DNA of 64,000 nucleotides from Magnetovibrio sp. (lineage in GTDB: Bacteria > Pseudomonadota > Alphaproteobacteria > Rhodospirillales > Magnetovibrionaceae): NCBI GenBank assembly GCA_028281525.1, contig JANQJR010000036.1, forward strand, positions 1 to 64,000, written 5' to 3'. Shown here one piece after another: positions 9,442 through 19,055 of the stretch (position 1 is its first letter; every line of letters starts with the position of its first letter). The position numbers and the translations under genes are program-made. The notes below the pieces were generated by a model. It saw nothing but the letters and a program-made list of their open reading frames with translations, was not told where the DNA came from and made no database searches.

Positions 9442-11523
9442 TTATTCGCGCCGATCGTTGATTTGGCGGTTGATGAAACGGTGTATGCGAGTGTCTTCGC
9501 TGATCAGGTGGCGCAGCAACCAGAATTTCAGATAATTGACAAGTTCTTCCAAAGCGCCGTCGGAGTATGCCGTCAGCAGTTCATCGCGGCGTTTGACGAA
9601 ATCCGCAATCAAGGCCTGGTGCTTGTCGCGGTGGGACTGCAGACGGTCATAGTGGATGTTTTCCATCACCCGCTCTTCGTGTTCGAAATGCTTAATGGCT
9701 TCCTCCGCAATCGCGTCGAGGGTCGCTTCCAAATCGACCTCTTGATCCGCGTCTTGCAGCTGCACGGTGAGGTTGTTGAAGATGTCGACCAACACACGGT
9801 GCTCGTCATCGATGGAGGCCACATCGGTGGAAAAGCTGCGTTTCCAAACGATTTGCTTGAGTGCACCGGCATCCACCGGCTTAAAAGGTTCGATCGCCTC
9901 TTCATGATCCCAGCCCGCCAAGTGTTCGCTGTTGCTGAGGTGATCCACGAATTCTGCAAGGGGCATGGGTTTGCCCGTGAGATAACCTTGAAAATACTCG
10001 CACCCCATGCTCTTGAGGATCGACGCCTGTTCCGGCGTTTCCACGCCTTCGGCGATGACCTCCAATCCCAACACGTGTGCCAAGGAGGCAATGGCCGTCG
10101 CGATTAGGCGGTCTTCTTCGCTTTCCGCCAGGTTGACGACGAACGCCCGGTCGATCTTCAAACGATCCAACGGAAAACGACGGATATAGGACAGACTCGA
10201 ATATCCGGTTCCAAAGTCGTCAATGGCGATGCCGAAACCCAGCGCGCGGATGTCGCGCAATGTCTCCAAGGTCGCTTCCGGGTCGTCGGCCAGCAGCCGT
10301 TCGGTGATTTCGATTTCCAAGTGCTCATGGGGGATATCGCGGAACGTCACACTATCGTTCAGAAGCTTGGTGAATTGGGGTGTGAACTGCGGTGCGGCAA
10401 TGTTGAGGCTGAGGCGCAACCAATCCCCGGTTTGCTCTTTCAACTCCAACATCACTTTGGTCGCCTCGATCACCGACCAATTGGCGAACTCTTCGGCAAA
10501 CAGACCTTCTTCCAGATGTTCGATGAATTGTCCCGGTGGGATCAGGCCTTCCTCCGGGTGGTTCCAGCGGATCAGCAATTCACCCCCGATGATGGTTCGC
10601 GTATCCGCACTGATTTGCGGTTGTATATAAAACTCCATCTGTCCGGAGATGAGCGCGGTGCGCAGTTCCAAAAGGAAATCGTGATGGGGCACCGCACCGT
10701 CGTCTAACCCTGTGTGGGTGCGTTCATGCGTCAATTGATCCAGGCGCGCTTGATCCATGACCTGCACGGCGGATGTGGTGTAACTATCCGTCCAGGTGCC
10801 GATGCCGGTTGCGATAAACACCTCCGAATCATCGGCGACGACCTTGTCCAATTGAAGCTGTAACTCTTTCAGATACGTTGGAGCGATAACTTCCACGTGC
10901 GTGGATACGAACATCAGTTCGTTGTCGTAAAGCCGTGCAATGACTGGATCGAACGAGGGCAGGGTTTTATATACCTTGATGATGTCCGCCAGGATGTCTT
11001 CGACCATTACCCGGTCATCGATGTCGCCGGATTTGGATTTGACGGAACTGATGAAGCAAGCACCCTGGGGTTCGCCGGCGGTCAGATTGCGCAGTTCCTG
11101 AATACCGCGCCTGCGGCTGTATAGACCGGTGGAGCTGTCGTGGTCTTCGATGTAGTCCAGCCGGTCGACAATGCGACGCACCGTGGCGGGATCTTGTATG
11201 AGCAGAATGCGGTAGTTGTGTTTGTGCCGGCTTATGGGGATGGTTTTCATCAAGACCCAGGCTTCCGCTCCATCCGGACGGGTCATGCGCACCGGGATGA
11301 AATCCTCTTCCAACGCGGCGTCATCGCCGACAAGCTGCAATTCAGGGAATAAAGTCTGGGCATCGATTTCTCGGGCCGCGTGGTAGGTCACGCCCAGGGT
11401 GTTGAGGAATTGCTCATTGCATGTGCTGATCATCGCTGCGTCATCAATGACTGCAACAGCATCCGCACTCGCAGCCAACAACGCCGGCGCGAACTCCTTA
11501 AGCTGGGCCTCCTTCGGAATCAT
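9442..11523 (-). CDS. PAS - degenerate GGDEF - EAL - bacteriohemerythrin signalling protein
   Basis: EAL-domain residues: GGELLIRW, SLNIAAPQF, EIEITE, AIDDFGTGYSSL, LKIDRAF, VIAEGVET, CEYFQGYLTGKP; C-terminal hemerythrin ligands IDDEH, HFEHEE, HRDKH, HLISED; GGDEF position reads RLYDNELMF. Confidence 0.9.
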   Translation of the reverse strand: MIPKEAQLKEFAPALLAASADAVAVIDDAAMISTCNEQFLNTLGVTYHAAREIDAQTLFPELQLVGDDAALEEDFIPVRMTRPDGAEAWVLMKTIPISRHKHNYRILLIQDPATVRRIVDRLDYIEDHDSSTGLYSRRRGIQELRNLTAGEPQGACFISSVKSKSGDIDDRVMVEDILADIIKVYKTLPSFDPVIARLYDNELMFVSTHVEVIAPTYLKELQLQLDKVVADDSEVFIATGIGTWTDSYTTSAVQVMDQARLDQLTHERTHTGLDDGAVPHHDFLLELRTALISGQMEFYIQPQISADTRTIIGGELLIRWNHPEEGLIPPGQFIEHLEEGLFAEEFANWSVIEATKVMLELKEQTGDWLRLSLNIAAPQFTPQFTKLLNDSVTFRDIPHEHLEIEITERLLADDPEATLETLRDIRALGFGIAIDDFGTGYSSLSYIRRFPLDRLKIDRAFVVNLAESEEDRLIATAIASLAHVLGLEVIAEGVETPEQASILKSMGCEYFQGYLTGKPMPLAEFVDHLSNSEHLAGWDHEEAIEPFKPVDAGALKQIVWKRSFSTDVASIDDEHRVLVDIFNNLTVQLQDADQEVDLEATLDAIAEEAIKHFEHEERVMENIHYDRLQSHRDKHQALIADFVKRRDELLTAYSDGALEELVNYLKFWLLRHLISEDTRIHRFINRQINDRRE

Positions 11524-11593
11524 ACTTTAATTGTATTCGCTTAGGTACACAGTTGAAAGCTTAACCACTTAAAAATGAGGCTTTTTGGTTGCC

Positions 11594-13090
11594 CTAACCC
11601 GGTGCGTACCGCGCCTTCAAGTGCGACTTAAAATAATCGGCGTTGAGCGACTCGCCGGTGGCGTTCGCGATCAAATCCTGGACGCTGAGTGAACAGCCTT
11701 TGGCGTGCACGTGGGTGCGTAACCAATCCATCAACGGCGCGAAGTCGCCTTTGGCGATGGAGGGAAGAATCCCGGGAACGTCGGCCTTGGCCTTGGCGAA
11801 CAATTGAGCCGCCGTCATCGCACCCAGGGTATAGGTCGGGAAATAGCCCCACGCCCCATCGTACCAATGGATATCCTGCAGGCACCCTTCGCGGTCGGTC
11901 GGCGGGGTGATGCCAAGGATATCCTTGAGCCCATCGTTCCACGCGCCGGGCAAATCGGCCATCTTGAGATCGCCTGCGATGGCGGCGCGTTCCAGGTTGA
12001 AGCGCAAGATCACATGGGCGGGATAGGTGACTTCGTCGGCTTCCACGCGAATAAAGCCTTTTTCAACTTTGGTGTAGAGCCGCGTTAAATTGTCCACGTC
12101 CCAGGCCGATCCAGAGCCGCCGAAGGCTTCGCACATTTTGGGTGCGGCGAATTCCAGGAACTCGCGGGACCGGCAGGCCTGCATTTCGATCAACAGGGAT
12201 TGGCTTTCATGGATGCTCATGCCCCGGTCCGCGCCCACCGGCTGACCGCGCCAGTCCTTGGGCAGGCCCTGGTCGTAAAGCGCGTGTCCGGTTTCGTGCA
12301 GCACCCCCATCAGCGCGGAAGTGAAATCGCTTTCGTCGTAGCGCGTGGTCAGGCGCACATCGTCATAGGTGCCGCCGCAGAACGGGTGGTGGCTTTCGTC
12401 CAACCGTCCATGGTCGAAGTCGAAACCCAGAGCGGTCATGAAAGCCTGTCCCACCGTTTTTTGTGCGGACGCCGGGAAAGGGCCATCCAGAGGCATCATC
12501 TCCGGCCCGGCGGCCTGCTTGGCCAGAACGTCGTCGAGAAAATCCGGCAGGAATCCACTTAAATCCGTGAACACAGTGTCGATTTCATCCGCCCGTCCGC
12601 CCGGCTCGTACTGATCCAAAAGAGCGTCGTAGGCGCTCACCCCCAGTTTGTCGGCTTTGGCGGCGGCCTCCTGGCGCACAAGGTTGAGGACTTCTTCCAG
12701 GCTCGGCAACACAGCCTTGAAATCCGCGTTTTCGCGGGCGCTGCGCCAGATGGTTTCGCACTTGGCACAGGCGCGGCTCAACGCCTCCACAAGATCCGCA
12801 TCCACGGCGCAGGCATGCACCCAGGCGCGGCGCATCTCATGCACATTGGCTTGCTGCCACGCATTCAGGTGCTGATCCGCTTCCGCCGCATCCAACAAAT
12901 CCGCCAACGCCGGATCGGTGATCATCTCGTGGCCCAAGATCTTGAGCACGGCGAGCTGTTCGGTGCGGCTCTCCACACCGCCCGGCGGCATCATCGCCGA
13001 CATGTCCCAATGGAGCATCGACAATGCGCCGCCCAGAGCATCCATGCGGCGAAACCGGTCTTCCAAATCCTGATATGGGGTTTTCAGCAT
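11594..13090 (-). CDS. M32 family metallocarboxypeptidase (carboxypeptidase Taq-like)
   Basis: HEXXH motif in MGVLHETGHALYDQGLP, IHESQS motif, overall Taq family pattern. Confidence 0.93.
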   Translation of the reverse strand: MLKTPYQDLEDRFRRMDALGGALSMLHWDMSAMMPPGGVESRTEQLAVLKILGHEMITDPALADLLDAAEADQHLNAWQQANVHEMRRAWVHACAVDADLVEALSRACAKCETIWRSARENADFKAVLPSLEEVLNLVRQEAAAKADKLGVSAYDALLDQYEPGGRADEIDTVFTDLSGFLPDFLDDVLAKQAAGPEMMPLDGPFPASAQKTVGQAFMTALGFDFDHGRLDESHHPFCGGTYDDVRLTTRYDESDFTSALMGVLHETGHALYDQGLPKDWRGQPVGADRGMSIHESQSLLIEMQACRSREFLEFAAPKMCEAFGGSGSAWDVDNLTRLYTKVEKGFIRVEADEVTYPAHVILRFNLERAAIAGDLKMADLPGAWNDGLKDILGITPPTDREGCLQDIHWYDGAWGYFPTYTLGAMTAAQLFAKAKADVPGILPSIAKGDFAPLMDWLRTHVHAKGCSLSVQDLIANATGESLNADYFKSHLKARYAPG

Positions 13091-13106
13091 GTTTAGGGGC
13101 GGGATC

Positions 13107-13682
13107 CTAAGCGTGGCCGGCTTCTTCGGACAGCAGGCTCAAATCGATGCCGAGTTTGGTAAGCGCACCCTCCCACTTTTGCTCCAAACCGGTTTCAAAC
13201 ACAAGACCGGGATCGGCTTCCACCGTCAGCCATCCGTTTTCCAGGATCTCATGATCCAACTGGCCCGGTCCCCATCCGGCGTAACCCAAGGCGAGAATGC
13301 GCGCTCTAGGCCCGCTGCCGTCGGCGATGGCCTGAAGAATGTCCACGGTGCCGGTCAACGCCACCTCGCCGTCCACCACCAGCGTGCTTTCATGCAGATA
13401 GTCCGGGCTGTGCAAAACAAAGCCACGCCCCTGTTCCACGGGCCCGCCGAATTGGATGGAGATTTGCGCACCCGGATCCGTCTGCTTCAAATTGAGCTGG
13501 TCGAGCAGATCGGGAAAGGTGAGATCGATTAGAGGCTGGTTGATCACCAAGCCCATGGCCCCGTCGTCATTATGTGCACAGATGTAAATCACGCTTTTGG
13601 CAAAACGGGGGTCCGGCATACCCGGCATCGCCACCAGAAGTTGGCCGACAAGGTAGGGACTATCGGAGGTTTGAATGGTCAT
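13107..13682 (-). CDS. YqgE/AlgH family protein (UPF0301)
   Basis: YLVGQLLVAMPGMPDPRFAKSVIYICAHNDDGAMGLVINQP; start placed at MTIQTSDS inside the longer ORF. Confidence 0.92.
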   Translation of the reverse strand: MTIQTSDSPYLVGQLLVAMPGMPDPRFAKSVIYICAHNDDGAMGLVINQPLIDLTFPDLLDQLNLKQTDPGAQISIQFGGPVEQGRGFVLHSPDYLHESTLVVDGEVALTGTVDILQAIADGSGPRARILALGYAGWGPGQLDHEILENGWLTVEADPGLVFETGLEQKWEGALTKLGIDLSLLSEEAGHA

Positions 13683-13860
13683 CGGATATGCCACGTTTTT
13701 GGTCTGGTTTTTGTCCTTCTCAGTATGACATAGGTTTCCACTTCCCGCCAAACCAGGGGCGAAACGAAATTTCTCAGCATTTTCAATAAATTGTGATTTG
13801 CCTCAAACCAGCCACGATCTCCCCTTACAGTTTACGGAAATAACGATAAACTCCGGTTCC

Positions 13861-16035
13861 ATGAGAAAACTGCTCCGTACGCTCAACTTTGTCGCCATCC
13901 TGACCGTAGGCTCCGCGCTGCTTGCGCCCTTCGCGCACGCTGCATCCAGCTCCTGGGACGAAACCGATCACACGGCGCTTCGCATCATCAGCCAGACCGA
14001 CGCCACCGGCGACGGCGAAACGGTGACGCTGGGCTTGCACTTCAGGCTTGCGGACCACTGGAAAATCTACTGGCGCAGCCCTGGCGATGCGGGCTATCCG
14101 CCATCGGTCGAATGGGACGGGTCTTACAACGTCAAAGACACGAGCATCGACTGGCCCCTACCGGAGCGTTTTTCAATCCTGGGTCTGGAAACCTTGGGCT
14201 ACACAAACGAGGTCGTGTTGCCGCTCACTGTGCGGCTGGGAAATCCCGGCGACAGTTTGGCGTTGAAGGCGCAAGTCAGTTATCTGGCGTGCGCGGAAAT
14301 CTGCATTCCTTATGACAGCGAATTGGTCTTTTCCCTGCCCGCCGGACCGGGTACGCCTTCGCCAGAAGCACACCTGATCAACCGCTTCCAATCTCTGGTT
14401 CCCGGCCAGGGTTCCGGCCTGGGCGCAAGCATGGGACTTTCGCTGAACGGCGCGGAGTTCGCCGTCGACCCCGCCAGCGATGGGGACGGCGGCACCCTCT
14501 ACGTCATGGCTTCGTCGAATGCACCGTTCACGGCCCCGGATGTGTTTGTCGAAGGCCCGCCGGAGATCGCCTTCGCCAAGCCGAAGGTGTCCGTCGCATC
14601 CGACGGTGCGTCGGCGTTGATGGAGATCGGGTTTCAAGGTCTGAAAGCCGCCAAGAGCGCGCCGGAGCAACTGAACCTGACCATCACACTTGCCGATCAC
14701 CCGCGCGGCGCGGAGTTTCGCGCGCAACCCACCCCGGCCACGGCCGACACCCTGGCCTTAACCAACAACCTGCCCCAAGCCATGGCGGCGGGCCCTTCCA
14801 TGTTGGTGATGCTGTCGCTGGCGGTGTTGGGTGGGTTGATTTTGAACCTCATGCCCTGCGTTCTGCCGGTGCTGTCGATCAAATTGCTGGGTGTGGTCGG
14901 GCATGGCGGCGGTGAGGTGCGCACCGTGCGCCTTAGCTTTCTCGCCAGTGCGGCCGGGATCGTCAGCTCTTTCCTGGTGCTCGCCGCGGCATTGATCGCG
15001 CTCAAAAGCGCGGGCCTCGCCATCGGTTGGGGCATCCAGTTCCAACACCCTTGGTTCCTCGTCGCCATGGCCCTGATTGTGACGCTGTTCGCCTGCAATC
15101 TGTGGGGCTTTTTCGAGGTGCGCCTGCCCGAAAGCGTCAATGAGATCGGCGAGCCCGCAACGCACGTGCACGGCCTCGGCGGACACTTCATGACCGGCGC
15201 GTTCGCGACGCTTCTGGCGACGCCGTGCTCCGCCCCGTTTCTCGGCACCGCCGTGGGGTTCGCGCTGGCGCGCGGCGCATTTGAGATTCTCGCCATTTTC
15301 ACCGCGCTTGGCATTGGCCTGGCTCTGCCCTACCTGTTGGTCGCGGCGCGGCCGAAATTCGCCACCATGATGCCCAAGCCCGGGCGCTGGATGGTGATCC
15401 TGCGCCGCGTCCTCGGCTTTGCGTTGGCCGGTACCGGCGTTTGGCTTGTCAGCATCCTGGCGTTTCAGGTGAGCGATCTGGCCGCCGCCTTGATCGGCGC
15501 GGCGATGGTGGCGATTGCGGCGACGCTTTATGCGCACAAGCGTCTGGGCCACAAGTACGGGCGTTTGGATTGGGCCGCCGTCTCCGTGTTGGCGGTTCTG
15601 GCGTTCGCCGTGCCCGCAACCATCGCCGACACCACCGCCAACCAGAACCAAACGGCAAACCTGGACGACTTGTGGCAGCCCTTCGACACCGCGCAAATCC
15701 AGACCCTGGTCGAACAGGGCAACGTGGTGTTCGTCGACGTCACCGCCGAATGGTGCATCACCTGTCAGGTCAACAAGGTCGTGGTCATCGGAGAAGGTGA
15801 AGTCTACGCCCGTCTGGGCAGTTCCGGCACGGTGGCGATGCAGGCGGACTGGACCAAACCCGACCCGGCGATCGCCGCCTATTTGGCGTCGTTCGGGCGC
15901 TACGGCATCCCTTTCAATGCGGTCTACGGCCCCGGCGCACCGAACGGCATCGCGTTGCCCGAACTGCTTAGCCAGTCGGTGGTGGTCGAAGCCTTGGACA
16001 AGGCCGGCGCCGGCGCCATGGCGATGACCCGCTAG
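13861..16035 (+). CDS. ScsB/DsbD-like thiol:disulfide interchange membrane protein
   Basis: Signal peptide, N-terminal DsbD-alpha-like domain, NLMPCVLPVLSIK and TPCSAPFLGTAV transmembrane cysteines, C-terminal thioredoxin-like AEWCITCQVNK. Confidence 0.88.
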   Translation: MRKLLRTLNFVAILTVGSALLAPFAHAASSSWDETDHTALRIISQTDATGDGETVTLGLHFRLADHWKIYWRSPGDAGYPPSVEWDGSYNVKDTSIDWPLPERFSILGLETLGYTNEVVLPLTVRLGNPGDSLALKAQVSYLACAEICIPYDSELVFSLPAGPGTPSPEAHLINRFQSLVPGQGSGLGASMGLSLNGAEFAVDPASDGDGGTLYVMASSNAPFTAPDVFVEGPPEIAFAKPKVSVASDGASALMEIGFQGLKAAKSAPEQLNLTITLADHPRGAEFRAQPTPATADTLALTNNLPQAMAAGPSMLVMLSLAVLGGLILNLMPCVLPVLSIKLLGVVGHGGGEVRTVRLSFLASAAGIVSSFLVLAAALIALKSAGLAIGWGIQFQHPWFLVAMALIVTLFACNLWGFFEVRLPESVNEIGEPATHVHGLGGHFMTGAFATLLATPCSAPFLGTAVGFALARGAFEILAIFTALGIGLALPYLLVAARPKFATMMPKPGRWMVILRRVLGFALAGTGVWLVSILAFQVSDLAAALIGAAMVAIAATLYAHKRLGHKYGRLDWAAVSVLAVLAFAVPATIADTTANQNQTANLDDLWQPFDTAQIQTLVEQGNVVFVDVTAEWCITCQVNKVVVIGEGEVYARLGSSGTVAMQADWTKPDPAIAAYLASFGRYGIPFNAVYGPGAPNGIALPELLSQSVVVEALDKAGAGAMAMTR

Positions 16036-16160
16036 CAAGCACTTGGGGCGGGACTTAAGGCTCAGGGCCCATCGTTATATTGTGTTGCAATCCCCCGCTC
16101 CATTCCCAACTTTAAGAAGCAATCTATTGGTTGAATTCTTAAAAAATTGGGAGAGCGAAA

Positions 16161-16643
16161 ATGAGCATCCAACCTGGCGATCAAATCCCCGCCGCAACCC
16201 TTTTCGAGATGACCGACGACGGCCCACAGGGCATCGATACCGGTGAGCTGTTCGGCGGCAAAACCGTGGTGATGTTCGGCATCCCCGGTGCGTTCACGCC
16301 AACCTGCTCCGCCCAGCATCTGCCGGGTTTCGTCGGCTTGGCCGATCAATTCGCGGATAAAGGCGTCGATGAAGTCATGTGCTTTGCCGTCAACGACCCG
16401 TTCGTCATGGCCGCCTGGGCCAAAGACGTTGGTGTGAATGGCAAGGTGCGCATGGTTTCCGACGGCAATGGTGAATTGACCACCAAGATGGGCTTGGAAT
16501 TCGATGTCAGCGCCGCCGGGCTCGGCACCCGTTCCGACCGTTTCGCCATGGTAGTTGAGAACGGCACGGTCAAATCCATCGACGTGGAGCCGCCGGGAGA
16601 ATTTGAAATCTCCAGCGCCGAAGCGCAGCTTTCCAAGCTTTGA
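16161..16643 (+). CDS. Peroxiredoxin (Prx5-like)
   Basis: VVMFGIPGAFTPTCSAQHLPGF peroxidatic cysteine motif; 160 aa. Confidence 0.93.
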   Translation: MSIQPGDQIPAATLFEMTDDGPQGIDTGELFGGKTVVMFGIPGAFTPTCSAQHLPGFVGLADQFADKGVDEVMCFAVNDPFVMAAWAKDVGVNGKVRMVSDGNGELTTKMGLEFDVSAAGLGTRSDRFAMVVENGTVKSIDVEPPGEFEISSAEAQLSKL

Positions 16644-16674
16644 GCCCGAATTTAGGCTGAATGCCTTCCCACCG

Positions 16675-16703
16675 AAACGGGCCCCGACGGGGCCCGTTTT
16701 TTT
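16675..16703 (+). terminator. Intrinsic terminator after peroxiredoxin gene
   Basis: AAACGGGCCCC-GAC-GGGGCCCGTTTTTTT hairpin followed by T-tract. Confidence 0.88.
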
Positions 16704-16797
16704 GTGCGCCTGTGCGGATTATCACAGAGAAAAGGCCTGGATTCTTATATGACGTAAAGCTAATATTTGAACAACAATAACTAGCAAGGGTCCTCCG

Positions 16798-17256
16798 ATG
16801 AAAACTCTCCTCGCCACCATTGGCGCCGTGTGTGTTTTGATCACGACACCGTCCAACGCCCAAATGACGGACATATACGGCTCAACTGTTCCGGAAATGC
16901 ATGAGCTCCGCCCCTGTGAACGCGACATCTTGCGCGCGCAATGGGAATTCGCCGATACCGAAGCCACGCGTAATATGCTCCGGGTCAATATCGCCGAACG
17001 CATCCGCAAACAAAAATTGCTCAACGCCGAACTGGGTCAGGGCTACCGTAACCTGCTCACCGCCGAGGAACAAAAAGACGTTCGTAACCGCCTCGACACA
17101 GCCGAAACGGACGCGGATAAAAACACCATTATTGCCGAAGCGCAGAAATTGGCTCAGAGCAAACTGTATTTCCGCGACACCAGCGCCTACAGCCTGACCA
17201 CACCACCAGAAGTCGCCACCAAAGGCACGAAGCCGAAATACGCGCCGATGCAATAA
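16798..17256 (+). CDS. Hypothetical secreted protein
   Basis: 152 aa with N-terminal signal peptide MKTLLATIGAVCVLITTPSNAQ; no family recognised. Confidence 0.65.
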   Translation: MKTLLATIGAVCVLITTPSNAQMTDIYGSTVPEMHELRPCERDILRAQWEFADTEATRNMLRVNIAERIRKQKLLNAELGQGYRNLLTAEEQKDVRNRLDTAETDADKNTIIAEAQKLAQSKLYFRDTSAYSLTTPPEVATKGTKPKYAPMQ

Positions 17257-17280
17257 CCAACGGCATTCTGTGTGGTTGGA

Positions 17281-17308
17281 AACGGGTCCCTACGCAGGGC
17301 CGTTTTTT
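17281..17308. terminator. Putative terminator between convergent genes
   Basis: AACGG-GT-CCCT-ACGC-AGGG-CCGTT then T-run. Confidence 0.6.
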
Positions 17309-17310
17309 GC

Positions 17311-17772
17311 TCACATTTCGTAAGCGTCCTTGTATTGCTTGATGGCCAGGCGCGCCATTTCGTCGCAACGCTCATTTTCCGGATGCCCGGAATGGCCCTT
17401 GATCCAATGCCACCCGACATCGTGGCTGGCGAGCGCTTCATCCAGGCGCATCCACAAATCCTGGTTTTTGACCGGCTTCTTGGCGGATGTTTTCCAGCCG
17501 TTTTTCTTCCAGCCGTGAATCCATTTGGTGATGCCATCTTTCACGTAGGTGCTGTCGGTGTGGATGCGCACCTTGCCTACCCCGCGCTTGAGCTTCTCCA
17601 GCCCGACGATGGCGGCCATCAGTTCCATGCGGTTGTTGGTGGTCTCGGACTCAAAGCCGGAAAATTCCTTTTCCACGCCCTTCCAGCGCAGGATGGTTCC
17701 CCAACCGCCGGGCCCGGGGTTGCCGCTGCACGCGCCGTCGGTATAAATGTCGACAATGTCTTCGCTGCTCAT
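17311..17772 (-). CDS. rnhA: Ribonuclease HI
   Basis: [59 protein letters not shown]. Confidence 0.97.
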   Translation of the reverse strand: MSSEDIVDIYTDGACSGNPGPGGWGTILRWKGVEKEFSGFESETTNNRMELMAAIVGLEKLKRGVGKVRIHTDSTYVKDGITKWIHGWKKNGWKTSAKKPVKNQDLWMRLDEALASHDVGWHWIKGHSGHPENERCDEMARLAIKQYKDAYEM

Positions 17773-17778
17773 AGCGTG

Positions 17779-18741
17779 TTAGTCCAGTCCGTAAGCGCCA
17801 GGGCCGGTGACGGCCTGGTGAAAGCGCAGTTTCTTTAAGTATTCCAACGGGTCCTTAGGCGTTACCAAAGCGCCTTCGGGGGTGTTAAGCCAATCATACA
17901 AGCGCGTCAGCAAAAAACGCATGGCTGCGCCGCGCGCCAACAGGGGCAGGGCCTCCATCTCTTCTTTGGAAAAATCACGGACCTTGCGGTACGCGGCCAG
18001 AAGTTTGCGCGCCTTGGTCGCGTTGAAGTCGCCATGACGCTCAAAACACCAGGCATTCAGACAGATTGCCACGTCATAGGCAAAGAGGTCGTTGCAAGCG
18101 AAATAGAAATCGATCAGACCGCTTAAATGTTCGCCCCGGAAAAACACATTGTCGGGAAACAAATCGGCGTGGATCACGCCGCAGGGCAAATCCGTGGGCC
18201 AACCCTGTTCCAGCGCGTCGAGTTCTTGGGTCAGGGCGTCGGTGATGCCCGCCTGTACCTCTTCCCCACGCCCTTCGCAAGCATCCAGGAGCGGACGCCA
18301 CCCCCGGACGCTCAAGGCGTTGGGGCGAGTGAGCTTAAAATCGGCCCCGGCCAGATGCATCTTCGCCATGGCGCGGCCCAATTCGGCGCAATGGTGATTG
18401 TCGATTCGCTTCGGCCACATGCCGTTCAGAAAGGTCATAATCGCGGCGGGCCGCCCGCTGAGACTGCGCAGCACGTCACCGTCATTTGCGCGCACCGGTA
18501 CCGGGCACGGCACGCCGTGCTGGGACAAATGCTCGGTGAGCCCTAAAAAAAACGGCAGATCATCCGGATCAACGCGCTTTTCGTAGAGGGTCAAAATGAA
18601 AGACGCCTGATCGGTCACCAACAAGAAATTCGAATTTTCAACGCCTTCGGCGATGCCTTTACAGGAAAGCGCTTCGCCGATGTCATATGCCGCGACGAAG
18701 GCCGTCAAATCGTCGTCGGAAATTTCCGTATACACCGCCAT
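17779..18741 (-). CDS. thrB: Homoserine kinase (ThrB, APH-type fold)
   Basis: [22 protein letters not shown] start; [48 protein letters not shown]. Confidence 0.94.
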   Translation of the reverse strand: MAVYTEISDDDLTAFVAAYDIGEALSCKGIAEGVENSNFLLVTDQASFILTLYEKRVDPDDLPFFLGLTEHLSQHGVPCPVPVRANDGDVLRSLSGRPAAIMTFLNGMWPKRIDNHHCAELGRAMAKMHLAGADFKLTRPNALSVRGWRPLLDACEGRGEEVQAGITDALTQELDALEQGWPTDLPCGVIHADLFPDNVFFRGEHLSGLIDFYFACNDLFAYDVAICLNAWCFERHGDFNATKARKLLAAYRKVRDFSKEEMEALPLLARGAAMRFLLTRLYDWLNTPEGALVTPKDPLEYLKKLRFHQAVTGPGAYGLD

Positions 18742-18779
18742 AGGGTCCAGACCCGTTATCCTATTTCATTTGGTTTGCG

Positions 18780-18807
18780 AAAAACGTTGCCTGGACCGGA
18801 CGTTTTT
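18780..18807. repeat. 8-bp perfect inverted repeat upstream of thrB
   Basis: AAAAACGT-TGCCTGGACCGG-ACGTTTTT. Confidence 0.5.
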
Positions 18808-19055
18808 GCACCCGGACTTCGCTACCAAGGCCTTGTAATGAATAGCATTACGGCGACCTTGCCGCCTAGTCCAGACGAAAAATCGCCGCCGCCAAACGCA
18901 CCGCCGCAACGAATTCGGGCCCTTGGCACTTCAATCCTTTATCAATTCACGCTAAAACGCCGCGCACCTTACTTATCGATTTGTCTGATGGATTGGTGAC
19001 CAGCCCCGGGCCATGAGATAATATGGCACCGAGGCTCCAAACATAAGGACTGAAA

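Noticed and set aside
14758-16038. 426-aa minus-strand ORF opposite the ScsB/DsbD-like gene
   Set aside because: His/Gln/Arg-rich shadow ORF; sense gene has clear motifs.
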